This document shows, piece after piece, positions 40,481 through 49,019 of a stretch of DNA of 64,000 bases (its first letter is position 1; every line of letters starts with the position of its first letter). The position numbers were made by a program, and so were the translations under genes. The notes beneath the pieces were generated by a model, which ran no database searches, had not been told where the DNA came from, and was given only the letters and a program-made list of their open reading frames with translations. This stretch comes from Palsa-461 sp963768185 (GTDB lineage Bacteria > Actinomycetota > Acidimicrobiia > Acidimicrobiales > RAAP-2). Location: the NCBI GenBank assembly GCA_963768185.1, contig CAVYGS010000005.1, positions 930,001 to 994,000 of the forward strand, given 5' to 3'.

Positions 40481-42260
40481 ACTTCGCCCTGAAAAACCCC
40501 GATTCGGTGCGGACGCCCAGTTGCCCGGAGTGACGGCCGTGGTCCGCCATGAGGTCTCGTCCCGACCTCCCTAGTCGCTTTTCGACCCCTGTTTCCGACC
40601 ATTTCCGGCGGCCGAGCGCGACAGGAGAGGGACGGGGCAAGATCAAACGGGCACTCGGTGCGACGGTGGCGGGGGACGTCCTGGTGGTCCGGCGGAGGTT
40701 CTCGCTCGTTGCCTCGGAGAAGAAGCAAGGTGCTCGCTCTGGGCGCGCTCGTCGACCAGCACGGCGATCTTGGTGGCGTTGTGGGCGAGAACACCCCAGC
40801 CACACCATGAGCGCGTCCCGTCGATGCCGTCGAGCATGGTGCGCTCCCAGCCCCAGGAGTGCTTGAGGTGTGAAATGCGGCCTTCTGATCCGGTGCGCCA
40901 CTTGACGAGCTTTCGGAAGCGCCGCGCTGACTCGACCGCTCGACGCTGAGGGCCGGGACGTCCCTTGCGCGGGACGGCGACGTATTGCACGCCGAGGGTA
41001 TGGAGCTCGGCCTCCACCTTGGCCTCGCCATAACCGCGATCGGCGGTCACGGATCTGGGCACCTTGGAGAGCAGTTCTTTGATGGCGCCGATGGCCGCCC
41101 CGAGCATGGGAGCGTCGGGCGGGTTGCCGACTTCGACGCGATGGTCGAGCACGATGCCGTCGGCGTTGTCGGTGACCTGGGCCTTGTAGCCGAACTCGAC
41201 GGGGCGCCCGAGGCGTCCCTTGGCGATGGGCCGGGCGTCGGTGTCGTGGAGAGACACGATGCGCGTGGCCCCGTCGGGGACCTCGCCGCCGAGGCGGGTG
41301 CGGGTCTGGGCCACGACCGTCTCGAGCACCGAGATCGTGCGCTCGAGGTCAGCCACCAGCGCGCTCGCCTTGCCCGAGACCCCTTCGCCGGCCCGGCGCA
41401 TCGCCCGACGGGCGTTTGTGGCCACGACCTGGGCGTCTTTGAGGGCGGCCTCGGCGATGGTGGCCAACTCGCCGGTCAAGGCCAGCACCTCGTCTTTGGC
41501 GTCCCCACTGCGCCGGCGCAGCCACGCCGCGATCTGATGGGCACGCCGGCGCACCGATCGGGTGCGGTCCCGAAAGCGCGTGCGCCGGGCCAGACCGGCG
41601 GCCTTGATGGCCCCCACGGTCTTGGTGAGCTTGGCCACCCCTTTGGCGAGCAGGCCCGAGTCGGTCGGATACGCGACATTGGCCGGGACGACTGTGGTGT
41701 CGGCGCGGACCTTGTCGAGCTTGATCAGATGCGCCGCGTTGGCCTTCTCAAGCAGCTTCTCGTTCAGCTGGGCAACGGCGCCTTCCCCGCAGCGGGTGGT
41801 GATCTTCATCAGCGTGGTTGGATGCGGCACCGCTTCGGTGAGGGGAATACGACAGAACCGCCGCCACGACACCGAGTCAGCCACCTCGGCGCAGAGCGTC
41901 TCGAAGCCGAGCCGGTAGCGAAAGCGCAAGAACATCAGGCGCAGGTAGGTCTCCATCGGGATCGACGGACGACCGATCAATGGATCGAAGAAGGGGACGC
42001 AGGGTTCGAAGAAGACGGGATCGTCGAGCAGGCGGTCGACCGGTCCGAGCCCTGGTGGGAGGGCCGAGAACTCGGGCGGGAGGAGTGCTTCCCACAGGGT
42101 GGGTTGAGGGTCTACCTTGGTGCGCAACACGATGGCTCCATTCACTCCGGGAAGGGTGTGTGGAGCCATCGTTCTTTCATTCGAGCCCGAACGCGAGCAC
42201 CCCGCCACCACGAACGCGCAGGTCGCGGGCGTTTTTCACATCGACTTTTCAGGGCGAAGT
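40481..42260. mobile_element. IS1182-like insertion sequence with perfect terminal inverted repeats
   Basis: ACTTCGCCCTGAAAA at 40481-40495 is the exact reverse complement of TTTTCAGGGCGAAGT at 42246-42260. AGCT flanks both ends (40477-40480 and 42261-42264), which fits a 4-bp palindromic target duplication as in the IS1182 family; the flank can also be read as TAGCTA on both sides. The element is about 1.78 kb and carries one transposase gene. Perfect ends and an intact gene suggest recent activity. Confidence 0.9.
40643..42169 (-). CDS. IS1182-like DDE transposase
   Basis: A transposase of about 508 residues. It begins with a DUF772-type N-terminal domain (G-R-P-S-I-P-M-E-T-Y-L-R-L-M-F-L-R and E-V-A-D-S-V-S-W-R-R-F), then the first catalytic Asp in V-R-A-D-T-T-V-V, the second in V-T-A-D-R-G-Y-G, and the Glu region in G-S-E-G-R-I-S-H-L-K. 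The reading frame is intact. The start is uncertain (ATG 42169, or a GTG at about 42131). It sits inside matched inverted repeats, so it is the element's own transposase. Confidence 0.88.
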   Translation of the reverse strand: MAPHTLPGVNGAIVLRTKVDPQPTLWEALLPPEFSALPPGLGPVDRLLDDPVFFEPCVPFFDPLIGRPSIPMETYLRLMFLRFRYRLGFETLCAEVADSVSWRRFCRIPLTEAVPHPTTLMKITTRCGEGAVAQLNEKLLEKANAAHLIKLDKVRADTTVVPANVAYPTDSGLLAKGVAKLTKTVGAIKAAGLARRTRFRDRTRSVRRRAHQIAAWLRRRSGDAKDEVLALTGELATIAEAALKDAQVVATNARRAMRRAGEGVSGKASALVADLERTISVLETVVAQTRTRLGGEVPDGATRIVSLHDTDARPIAKGRLGRPVEFGYKAQVTDNADGIVLDHRVEVGNPPDAPMLGAAIGAIKELLSKVPRSVTADRGYGEAKVEAELHTLGVQYVAVPRKGRPGPQRRAVESARRFRKLVKWRTGSEGRISHLKHSWGWERTMLDGIDGTRSWCGWGVLAHNATKIAVLVDERAQSEHLASSPRQRARTSAGPPGRPPPPSHRVPV

Positions 42261-42417
42261 AGCTACTGAGCCTGAACCGTGGGATTCGCCATACGGATAC
42301 CTGTGAGGCCAGGCCGGTGCGGTCGACGGACCTTGCTCGCGTCCTGAGGCGACCAGAGCAGCCTGATCTCCGCCCAGCGTGATTGTGCCGGGCGGAGATA
42401 CCCGAAAGAGTGAAGCG

Positions 42418-43182
42418 ATGCTGAATCAGGTGGCTGAAGGCGTCTGGGTCCGGCAAAGCGCGTGGGTCTTGAGCAATGCCATCGTGGTGCGTGGGGAGAG
42501 TGGGTTGATCCTGATCGATCCCGGCATCGATGGTTCGGATCTGAACCAGCTCGCGGATGACCTGGATCGGCTCGATATTCCGGTGGTCGCCGGGTTCTCC
42601 ACCCATCCCCACTGGGACCACCTGCTCTGGCATCCCCGGTTCGGCGACGTGCCGCGCTACGCCAGCCTCGCCGGCGCCCACGCTGCCGGTGAGGGCCGAG
42701 AGCGAGGGCAGACGATGGCGGCGGAGAGTGCATCGGGCATCCCTCTCGAGCTGTTGGGGCTCGTCACCCCGCTGCCCGCGGACCGCGGACCCGTGCCGGG
42801 CGAGATCGTCGAGCATCAGGCGCACGCCGTCGGCCACGCCGCGGTCCTCCTCGCGGACCGTGGGGTCCTGCTCGCCGGCGACATGCTCTCCGACGTCTTG
42901 ATCCCGCTCTTCGATCCTCGCCGCCCCGATCAGGTCGGCGCCTATGAGACGGCACTTGACCGGCTAGGTGAGGCCACCAGCCACGTCGATGTCCTGGTCC
43001 CGGGCCACGGCGCCGTCGCCGCGGGTCCCGAGGTGGCGGCCCGCCTCGCCGCCGATCATGGCTACATCGACGCGGTGCGGCGCGGCGCGGATCCAGTCGA
43101 CGCGCGTCTGGGGCCGGATGCGACCTACGACTGGCTGTCCAACATCCACCAGTCGAACGTGGTGCAGGCCCGAGGGCGGTAG
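42418..43182 (+). CDS. metallo-beta-lactamase fold hydrolase
   Basis: A 254-residue MBL-fold protein with the zinc motif T-H-P-H-W-D-H in the usual place, H-A-V-G-H-A-A, L-L-A-G-D-M-L-S and a late V-P-G-H-G-A. These are the five metal-binding stations. It could be a lactonase, glyoxalase II-like or thioesterase enzyme; the subfamily is not clear. The ATG at 42418 was chosen, with a GTG at 42379 as an alternative. Its promoter region lies only about 150 bp from the right end of the IS1182-like element. Confidence 0.88.
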   Translation: MLNQVAEGVWVRQSAWVLSNAIVVRGESGLILIDPGIDGSDLNQLADDLDRLDIPVVAGFSTHPHWDHLLWHPRFGDVPRYASLAGAHAAGEGRERGQTMAAESASGIPLELLGLVTPLPADRGPVPGEIVEHQAHAVGHAAVLLADRGVLLAGDMLSDVLIPLFDPRRPDQVGAYETALDRLGEATSHVDVLVPGHGAVAAGPEVAARLAADHGYIDAVRRGADPVDARLGPDATYDWLSNIHQSNVVQARGR

Positions 43183-43339
43183 AGCTCTGCGAACGCGGCG
43201 CGCATGTTCCGCCCGCTCCTCATTGGGTTCACCAACGGACACGTCGCCGAAGGATCACACAACCGAGCAAGCCAGGTCAGAAGCAACATCTGCCGCATCT
43301 GTGATCTACCTCGCGGAATCAACAACCAGCGAGGTCGCC

Positions 43340-43906
43340 CTAATCCTGGGCGGCGAGTAGGAGCGTGGCGAGGGGCTCGAGGGCGGCCATCAGCTTCGAG
43401 CTCGCCCGGCTCGAGGCTCTCATAGGGCTTTGCCGCGAGGTCGTCGGTAAGCGACTCGACCCGCTGTTTGACGGCGCGACCCTTTTCGCTCAGCCAACCG
43501 TCATCTCCGATCAGGCCGCGACCACGCATCCCGTCTATCACGGTGACGAGCTGCGCTGTCGGAAGGTGGTGGATGCGTCCGAACTTCTCCGCCTGCATGC
43601 CCATGTCGAGGGCCAAGAGCACATGCGCCTCGAGGCCACCGACACCCTCGATCATCAGGGCCGCGATGTGCCCGTCGCCACGGTGCTCGCGCAGCAAGGA
43701 GGCTGCGTGGAAGAGGCGAGCCACCGCGTCGTCGGGGATCGAGATCGCGCGCAGCGCCGCGTACATGGGTCGGCCCTCGAACGGGGCACTGGTCGCCGCC
43801 TCGCCTCGATAAAGTCAGTTGCCGTCATCGCCCCACTGTCCCGAATCTGCCTCCACCAGCGCGGAGAAAAGCACGCCGGCAAGACAAACTGGTGCGTGCT
43901 GAGCAC
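43340..43906 (-). pseudogene. SCO6745-like protein, fragmentary with two frameshifts
   Basis: The central part, F-E-G-R-P-M-Y-A-A-L-R-A, H-A-A-S-L-L-R-E-H-R-G-D-G-H-I-A-A-L and L-S-E-K-G-R-A-V-K, matches the actinobacterial SCO6745-like (SalK-type HTH) proteins. A one-base gap near 43813 separates it from the preceding frame (M-T-A-T-D), and a second frameshift near 43396 separates it from its natural end L-M-A-A-L-E-P-L-A-T-L-L-L-A (TAG at 43340-43342). The N-terminal half of the family is absent; the IS5-like element begins 50 bp upstream of this remnant. Confidence 0.7.
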
Positions 43907-44009
43907 GTCAGCTGTGTCTTCGGCGTGGGGACCCCCGAGTCAGCCATCCACCTCGCTAAGAGCGCGCGCCAGTTGGTCAGCGTGACACCTTCCGAGCGGG
44001 AGCTCGGTT

Positions 44010-44540
44010 TTAGCTTGCGATGAGGAGCCCGCTCGGGGTGCGTTGATCCCCAGCCAAGACGCCGATCGATTCGGCGACTGCCGAGGTGAAGAGAATCGAC
44101 TCCTCACGGTCGAGCTCAAAGATGGCCATGGCCGCAAGCGGAACGGAGACTCGTCCTTGATCCCGTAGTGCAATGACGGCCTGGGCAAGGTCGATCCGAC
44201 GCTCCACGGAGTCGACTGTCGGCATCACCTCGGCGAGCACTCGGTCGAATGTTTCATCTTCGCGGTCTTGCAGAGCACTGATCGCCTGGTCGATCTGCGG
44301 AGTGATGATCCTGGGCAGCGGCACCTGCAAGGTGAGGTCGAGCTTGGGCAGATCGAACAGCTGATCGAAGAGGGCTCGCAGTTCGATCACGCTCTGAGCC
44401 CGCAGGACCGAGAACGCGTCTTCGGTGAGGTCGAGCGGCATGACGCGAACCTCGATGATCTGTTCGGGGCGATAGCAGCAGCGTTTGGCCTTGTTCCGGC
44501 TCCCGCACGGACAGGGCTGGTTGCGTTGCACCTTGGCCAT
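44010..44540 (-). CDS. SEC-C motif protein, passenger gene inside the IS
   Basis: A 176-residue protein. The N-terminus Q-P-C-P-C-G-S-R-N-K-A-K-R-C-C-Y is a SEC-C zinc-binding motif, as found at the end of SecA and in many nucleic acid- or element-associated proteins. The remainder is helical with acidic segments such as D-R-E-D-E-T-F-D-R-V and has no clear family. The ATG at 44540 has a near-perfect AAGGAGGTGG site. The gene lies wholly within the element's inverted repeats and is divergent from the transposase; it may regulate transposition or target choice. Confidence 0.8.
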   Translation of the reverse strand: MAKVQRNQPCPCGSRNKAKRCCYRPEQIIEVRVMPLDLTEDAFSVLRAQSVIELRALFDQLFDLPKLDLTLQVPLPRIITPQIDQAISALQDREDETFDRVLAEVMPTVDSVERRIDLAQAVIALRDQGRVSVPLAAMAIFELDREESILFTSAVAESIGVLAGDQRTPSGLLIAS

Positions 44541-44686
44541 GACCACCTCCTTGGTGGCCATCTTTTCGGCTGGACCCACTGTTGGGGGTGGACCGCCGCT
44601 GTCCAGGGAGAAGGGTCCACCGGTCGTTGTGTCGGAGCCGAGATGATCCGGCTGCGTACCCGACCCAACGAACCAGTGGAGGCTCC

Positions 44687-45532
44687 ATGCTCGCACTCGA
44701 TCCCGATGTCGTCGACGCCGTGTGGCAGGCATTCGCCGCCTACCTGCCTGAACGCGCGGAAACCACCCATCCGCTCGGTTGTCACCGTCGCCGGATCTCG
44801 GACCGGGACTGCTTCGATGCCATCTTGTTCCGCTTGGTGACCGGGTGCAGCTGGGACGTGGCCGGACGCCTGGGCAAGGGCGGCGAGACCACGCTTCGTC
44901 GTCGACGTGACGAGTGGGTGGCGGCCGGCGCCTTCGGGCGCCTGGTCGAAGAGGCCATCGGTGCCTTCGACAAGGTGATCGGTCTGGACCTCTCGGAGGT
45001 TTCGGTCGACGGCTCATTGCACAAGGCACCCTCGGGCGGGGAAGGCACCGGGCCGAACCCCACCGATCGCGGGAAGACCGGCTGGAAGTGGTCGGTCGCC
45101 ACCGATCGCAACGGCGTGCCGATCGGCTGGGTGACAGATGGGGCCAACCGCAACGACTGCGTGCTGCTCCCTGCCACCCTCGACGCGGTTGGCGGGCGCG
45201 GTCTTCTCCAAGAGGTCGAGACCCTGCACCTGGACCGGGGTTATGACAACAACGTTGTTCGATCCGAGTGCACGGCACGAGGGGTCGAGGACTTCGTCAT
45301 CGCCGAACGACGCAAGACCGGAACCGCCGACAAGCCCAAGCGGGTCCCGCTCGGCATGCGCTGGCCGGTCGAGCGGACCAACTCGTGGCTTTCCAACTTC
45401 GGCCAGCTACGACGAAACACCGATCGGTTCGTTCCCCACCGCCTGGCCCAGTTGGCCCTAGCCGTGGCCCTGATCATCACGGTCAAGCTCGTGAAGTGGG
45501 CCAAACGGTGGGAGCATCTGACAGCCGCCTAA
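44687..45532 (+). CDS. IS5 family DDE transposase
   Basis: A 281-residue transposase with an N-terminal DUF4096-like segment, a first Asp in S-V-D-G-S-L-H-K-A, a second in L-H-L-D-R-G-Y-D-N-N, and the Glu in P-V-E-R-T-N-S-W-L-S-N-F-G-Q-L-R-R, the usual IS5-group C-terminal signature. GGAGG precedes the ATG. The frame is intact and ends at the right inverted repeat. Confidence 0.9.
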   Translation: MLALDPDVVDAVWQAFAAYLPERAETTHPLGCHRRRISDRDCFDAILFRLVTGCSWDVAGRLGKGGETTLRRRRDEWVAAGAFGRLVEEAIGAFDKVIGLDLSEVSVDGSLHKAPSGGEGTGPNPTDRGKTGWKWSVATDRNGVPIGWVTDGANRNDCVLLPATLDAVGGRGLLQEVETLHLDRGYDNNVVRSECTARGVEDFVIAERRKTGTADKPKRVPLGMRWPVERTNSWLSNFGQLRRNTDRFVPHRLAQLALAVALIITVKLVKWAKRWEHLTAA

Positions 45533-46766
45533 TGGCGCGCGCTCTTAGCCGGTCGACCAGGAAATCTCTTTCGACCACGTTCTCGCACAAGAGAAGGGCC
45601 TCCTCGTAGGCAACGCGGGCTTCGTCGAGACGACCCAAGCGTCTGAGGAAATCGGCTCGGGCCGATGCCGGGTAGCTGTAGGTCGCCAGCACGGGCTCGA
45701 TGGCCAACGCGTCGAGGGCGGCGAGTCCTGCGGCAGGGCCGACCGCGAGACCGACGGCAACGGCTCGGTTCAGTGCCACAACGGGGGAAGGCCACAGTTC
45801 CACGAGGAGGTCGTAAAGCCCGACGATCTCGCCCCAGTCGGTTGCGTCCCACGACGGGGCTTCGTCGTGCACCGCCGCGATGGCAGCCATGAGCGCGAAG
45901 CGACCAGGTGGTCTGCGGCGGAGGGACTCGCGCACAAGCTCGAGGCCTTCACCGATGGCGGCGTGATCCCAACGGGATCGGTCCTGGTCGGCGAGAAGTA
46001 CGAGTTTGTCGTCAGGTCCGAGCCTGGTCACCCGACGGGCATCGGTCAACAGGATGAGAGCCAGCAGTCCGGCGACGTCGGCGTCCTTCGGCAGCAACGT
46101 CCGCAGCATGCGGGCCAGGTCGAGCGACCGCTCCACAAGGTCGCGCCGGCTCAGGTCGGCGCCCTCAGGTGCCGTGTGCCCGGTCGAGTAAAGCAGATAC
46201 AACACGGTGAGCACGGCGTCGATGCGGGCGGGAAGCTCCCCGACGGACGGTACCCGATAAGGGATGCGGGCAATGGCGATCTTTTTCTTGGCTCGAGTGA
46301 TGCGGGCCGCCATCGTCGACTCGCTGACGAGGAAAGCTCGGCCGACCTCGGTGGTGGTGAGTCCGCAAACCAGGCGGAGCGTCAGCGCCACTTGCGCCTC
46401 AAGGGCGATCGCCGGGTGACAGCACGTGAAGATGAGCCGGAGTCGGTCGTCGACGATGTCGGGCTCGTCGATCGCATCAGGGCCGACCACGGTCCCCGAT
46501 TCGACCAGCAACGGCAGCGCTCGGTCGTGAGTCACGCCCCGCCGAGCCACGTCGATGGCGCGGCGTCGGGCGACGGTGGTCAGCCAGGCACCGGGTTTCA
46601 GGGGGATCCCCCCGGTGGACCAGGTGACCAGCGCCCGGGCATAAGCGTCCTGGACGCATTCCTCGGCCAGATCGATATCCCCAGTGACCCGCAGTGTCGC
46701 CGCGAGCACGAACGCCCACTCCTTGCGGTGCGCGTCAGCCACCGCCGCCTCGACCGCCGCGTGCAC
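45483..46766 (-). CDS. ECF sigma factor (ECF42/DUF6596 type), C-terminus altered by the IS
   Basis: A 427-residue long ECF sigma factor. Region 2 shows A-E-E-C-V-Q-D-A-Y-A-R-A-L and W-L-T-T-V-A-R-R-R-A-I-D, region 4 shows T-T-T-E-V-G-R-A-F-L-V-S-E-S-T-M-A-A-R-I-T-R-A, and a C-terminal TPR-like DUF6596 domain follows with Y-L-L-Y-S-T-G-H and L-N-R-A-V-A-V. The last about 20 residues after F-L-V-D-R-L are encoded by the inverted repeat and end of the IS5-like element, so the native C-terminus has been replaced. It is paired with the YCII/DGPF protein upstream, as usual for ECF42. Confidence 0.88.
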   Translation of the reverse strand: MHAAVEAAVADAHRKEWAFVLAATLRVTGDIDLAEECVQDAYARALVTWSTGGIPLKPGAWLTTVARRRAIDVARRGVTHDRALPLLVESGTVVGPDAIDEPDIVDDRLRLIFTCCHPAIALEAQVALTLRLVCGLTTTEVGRAFLVSESTMAARITRAKKKIAIARIPYRVPSVGELPARIDAVLTVLYLLYSTGHTAPEGADLSRRDLVERSLDLARMLRTLLPKDADVAGLLALILLTDARRVTRLGPDDKLVLLADQDRSRWDHAAIGEGLELVRESLRRRPPGRFALMAAIAAVHDEAPSWDATDWGEIVGLYDLLVELWPSPVVALNRAVAVGLAVGPAAGLAALDALAIEPVLATYSYPASARADFLRRLGRLDEARVAYEEALLLCENVVERDFLVDRLRARAIRRLSDAPTVWPTSRA

Positions 46767-46783
46767 GAGACGATGAGGGTCGC

Positions 46784-47131
46784 TCAGCTGAACGTCCGGA
46801 TCGGCCTGATCTCGACCCCGCCGGCGGGCATGGGTATCTGCTTGGCCAGAGCAAGGGCTGCGTCCAGGTCCGCTGCCTCGACGAGGTAGTAACCCCCCAG
46901 CGCCTCTTTGGTCTCCGCGAACGCTCCATCGGTCACCACAAAGTCCCCGGAGGAACTCTGGCGCACGGACGTGGCCGTCGCTGTGGATTGGAGTGCGTTC
47001 CCACCTCGCAGGGCTGAAGCATTGCGCTCACCAAATATCTGGTGGCCCTTCATCATCTGGTCGAACGACCCAGGATCGGGGTTCTCCAGTGCAGCCTCGT
47101 CCCCATAGATGAGGATCAAATACTCGGCCAT
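46784..47131 (-). CDS. YCII/DGPF-domain protein
   Basis: A 115-residue YCII-related (DGPF) protein: Y-L-I-L-I-Y-G-D-E at the start, V-T-D-G-A-F-A-E-T-K-E-A-L-G-G-Y-Y-L-V-E-A as the signature and V-E-I-R-P-I at the end. This is the normal partner of ECF42 sigma factors; it sits 17 bp before the sigma gene on the same strand. Its upstream region carries a TGTCGA/CGTCGT promoter-like pair, suggesting autoregulation by the sigma factor. Its biochemical role in the pair is not settled. Confidence 0.9.
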   Translation of the reverse strand: MAEYLILIYGDEAALENPDPGSFDQMMKGHQIFGERNASALRGGNALQSTATATSVRQSSSGDFVVTDGAFAETKEALGGYYLVEAADLDAALALAKQIPMPAGGVEIRPIRTFS

Positions 47132-47151
47132 CGTGACCTTCTCTCGTGAGA

Positions 47152-47210
47152 GGCCCCGCCTTTTGGGGCCCGCTAATGACTACGACGGTCGAGAACGACC
47201 CCGATCGACA
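47152..47210 (-). promoter_or_regulatory. ECF42-type promoter and leader hairpin upstream of the YCII gene
   Basis: On the minus strand TGTCGA (47210-47205) is followed after 17 bp by CGTCGT (47187-47182), which fits the TGTCGA -35 element described for ECF42 promoters and the expected spacing. Between it and the YCII start, GGCCCC-GCCTTTT-GGGGCC (47152-47170) forms a 6-bp GC hairpin in the leader. Confidence 0.55.
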
Positions 47211-47336
47211 ACTCTGCACAGATTTCTCCGCCCGTGCCACCTAGGCCAAAGGAAACTCGGGGCTTCGGCAGCCCAGATCGAAGCGACAAGGGCTCGGCCT
47301 GCTCAGCAACGAGCGGATGGCGCCGGCCAGACACCG

Positions 47337-48681
47337 CTAGCCGGAAGGCCCGAAGCGCTCGACTCGGATCCGCTCAGTCGGAAACCCCATGTTTTGGAGG
47401 ATGTCGGTGGCGGCGTCAGCGAACCCGCTGGAGCCGCAAACGTATGCCGTGGACTCCGTGATCTCGGGTCCGCCCACGATGGCTGACGCCACGTCGCCCT
47501 GCGTCAGACGTCCCGGGGGCCTTGTCGTGGCGGGTGGCGCAACTCGGGTGTAGACGACCGCCGATTCGGGGCCGGGAAGCTCGTCCGCGTAATACAGGTC
47601 CTCGGGCGTCCGGACTGACACCACCAATCGGATGAGAGCGGAACGCTGGTCTCTCCGGGCCAGGCGGAGCATGGCCATGAGCGGGCACCACCCCCGAACC
47701 ACCGCCGACGAGCACGACAGGCGTGATGGCATCCCGAACGAAGAAGCCACCGATGGGGCCACGGACTTCGAGCTCATCACCGACCTCGACGACGTCGTGG
47801 AGAAAGCCCGACACCTCTCCGTCCTCGAGACGCTCAACGGTCAGCTCGACCTCACGCGATCCATCGGGCGCGGACGCGACCGAGTAGGACCGAGAGGCGG
47901 CATAGCCATCGGGAGCGGTCAGCCGCACTACATAGTGCTGGCCGGCGAGATAACGAACCGGATCACTCAGCGCCAAGCGGAAGGTCTTGGCTCGAGCCGT
48001 CTCAGGCCGGATTGCCACGACCGTGGCGGTTTCCCAGCTGGTCGGCCCGACCGGGGAAGGAGAAATGGTCAGTCCCCTTGGTAGCGCTGCTCGAGCCAGG
48101 GGGTCACCACGGTCGTGGTAGCCGTTCTGCTCCCAAAAGCCGGGTTCGTCGTGGTCGAGCAAACGGAGGCCCGCGACCCATTTGGCGCTCTTCCAGAAGT
48201 ACAGGTGGGGGACGAGCAGGCGGGCTGGACCGCCATGCTCGACCGCCAGCGGTTGACCATCCAGCTCCCACACCACCCACGCCTTATCGTCCCGGACATC
48301 TTCCAAAGGCAGGTTGGTCGTGTAGCCGGTGTGACTGAAGGCCAGGACATGGCTGGCCTGCGGCAGGGGTGCGGCCGTCGCCAGCAGGGTGTCAACGGAA
48401 ACCCCATCGAAGGTCATGTCGAACTTCGACCAGGTAGTGACGCAGTGGATGGCGCCCGCAAATCGCGAGCGAGGCAGGGCCCGGATCTCGTCCCAGGTCC
48501 AGGTGATTGGGTGCGCCACCAGTCCTTCGATACGAAAAGTCCAGGTCGCCGTGTCGAGTTTTGGCGTGGCCTCCGCGTTGAGCACGGGCCACTCCCTCCC
48601 GGCGTCGTACTGGCCTGGGGGGAGCCGAGGATCGCGTTCACCTCGGCGCCGCCCGATGAAGCCTCGGGTTGAGCCGGCCAT
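47337..48681 (-). pseudogene. sulfite oxidase-like molybdopterin protein fused to a flavin reductase domain, frameshifted
   Basis: The first about 210 residues are an oxidoreductase molybdopterin-binding (SUOX) domain: F-A-G-A-I-H-C-V-T-T-W-S places the Mo-ligand Cys, and H-G-G-P-A-R-L-L-V-P and K-W-V-A-G-L follow. The second half is a ferredoxin-NADP reductase-like domain with R-S-Y-S-V-A-S-A-P for FAD. After G-G-G-S-G-V-V-P the frame shifts: a one-base change in the GGG at 47683-47685 leads into the correct continuation M-A-M-L-R-L-A-R-R through Y-V-C-G-S-S-G-F, ending at 47337. The restored protein is about 448 residues. Everything else is intact, so a sequencing error is plausible. Confidence 0.8.
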
Positions 48682-48722
48682 GCGCCGAGCCTACCGGCGG
48701 ACGGATTCGCGATAAGCCTTGG

Positions 48723-49019
48723 CTACCCGCCGGCCATCGCGCCGACGACGTGGAGAGGCTCGGTTCCGTGTGCGACGGCTTCGGGCAAGCGGGCGTCGAT
48801 CGACTCGTTCGAAAGGTCCTCTTCGCACGCGAAGAACCTGACGAAGGGACGGCGGCATTTTGTGACCGGGTCGCGCACGGTGCCCCGAAGCGCTGGATAG
48901 GTGGCCTCTAGGGCGTCGAGGACGAGCCGCAAGGTTGGGGGGGACTCGGTGTGAAGCTCGATCTCGCCTCCAACCCCCGCGAGCTTGCGCAGGTGGTGGG
49001 GCAGGACGACGCGGATCAC
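48723..49019 (-). CDS. MoaD/ThiS-family ubiquitin-like sulfur carrier protein
   Basis: A 98-residue beta-grasp protein that ends in A-M-A-G-G, the Gly-Gly tail that is adenylated and turned into a thiocarboxylate in sulfur carriers. L-R-L-V-L-D-A-L-E-A-T-Y-P-A-L and V-R-F-F fit MoaD/ThiS. Its ATG overlaps the TGA of the BNR-repeat gene (ATGA). Location 41 bp upstream of a molybdopterin oxidoreductase gene suggests service in molybdopterin synthesis, but no MoaE or activating enzyme is adjacent. Confidence 0.85.
   Translation of the reverse strand: MIRVVLPHHLRKLAGVGGEIELHTESPPTLRLVLDALEATYPALRGTVRDPVTKCRRPFVRFFACEEDLSNESIDARLPEAVAHGTEPLHVVGAMAGG

Larger units (their letters stand above)
43956..45548. 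mobile_element. IS5-like element carrying a SEC-C passenger gene
   Basis: CTAAGAGCGCGCGCCA at 43956-43971 is the exact reverse complement of TGGCGCGCGCTCTTAG at 45533-45548. With TA as target duplication (43957-43958 and 45546-45547) the element is 43959-45545, about 1.59 kb, with 13-bp ends. Between them lie a leftward SEC-C protein gene and a rightward IS5-type transposase with a shared 146-bp promoter gap. Joining the flanks restores a continuous sequence through the ECF sigma gene end, which supports the borders. Confidence 0.85.

Noticed and set aside
48723..49019. MoaD-like protein as the tail protein conjugated by the E2-E1 enzyme of the island
   Set aside because: It lies outside the island and about 5 kb away, overlapping a BNR gene. 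There is no sequence reason to link them, although the Gly-Gly end makes it tempting.
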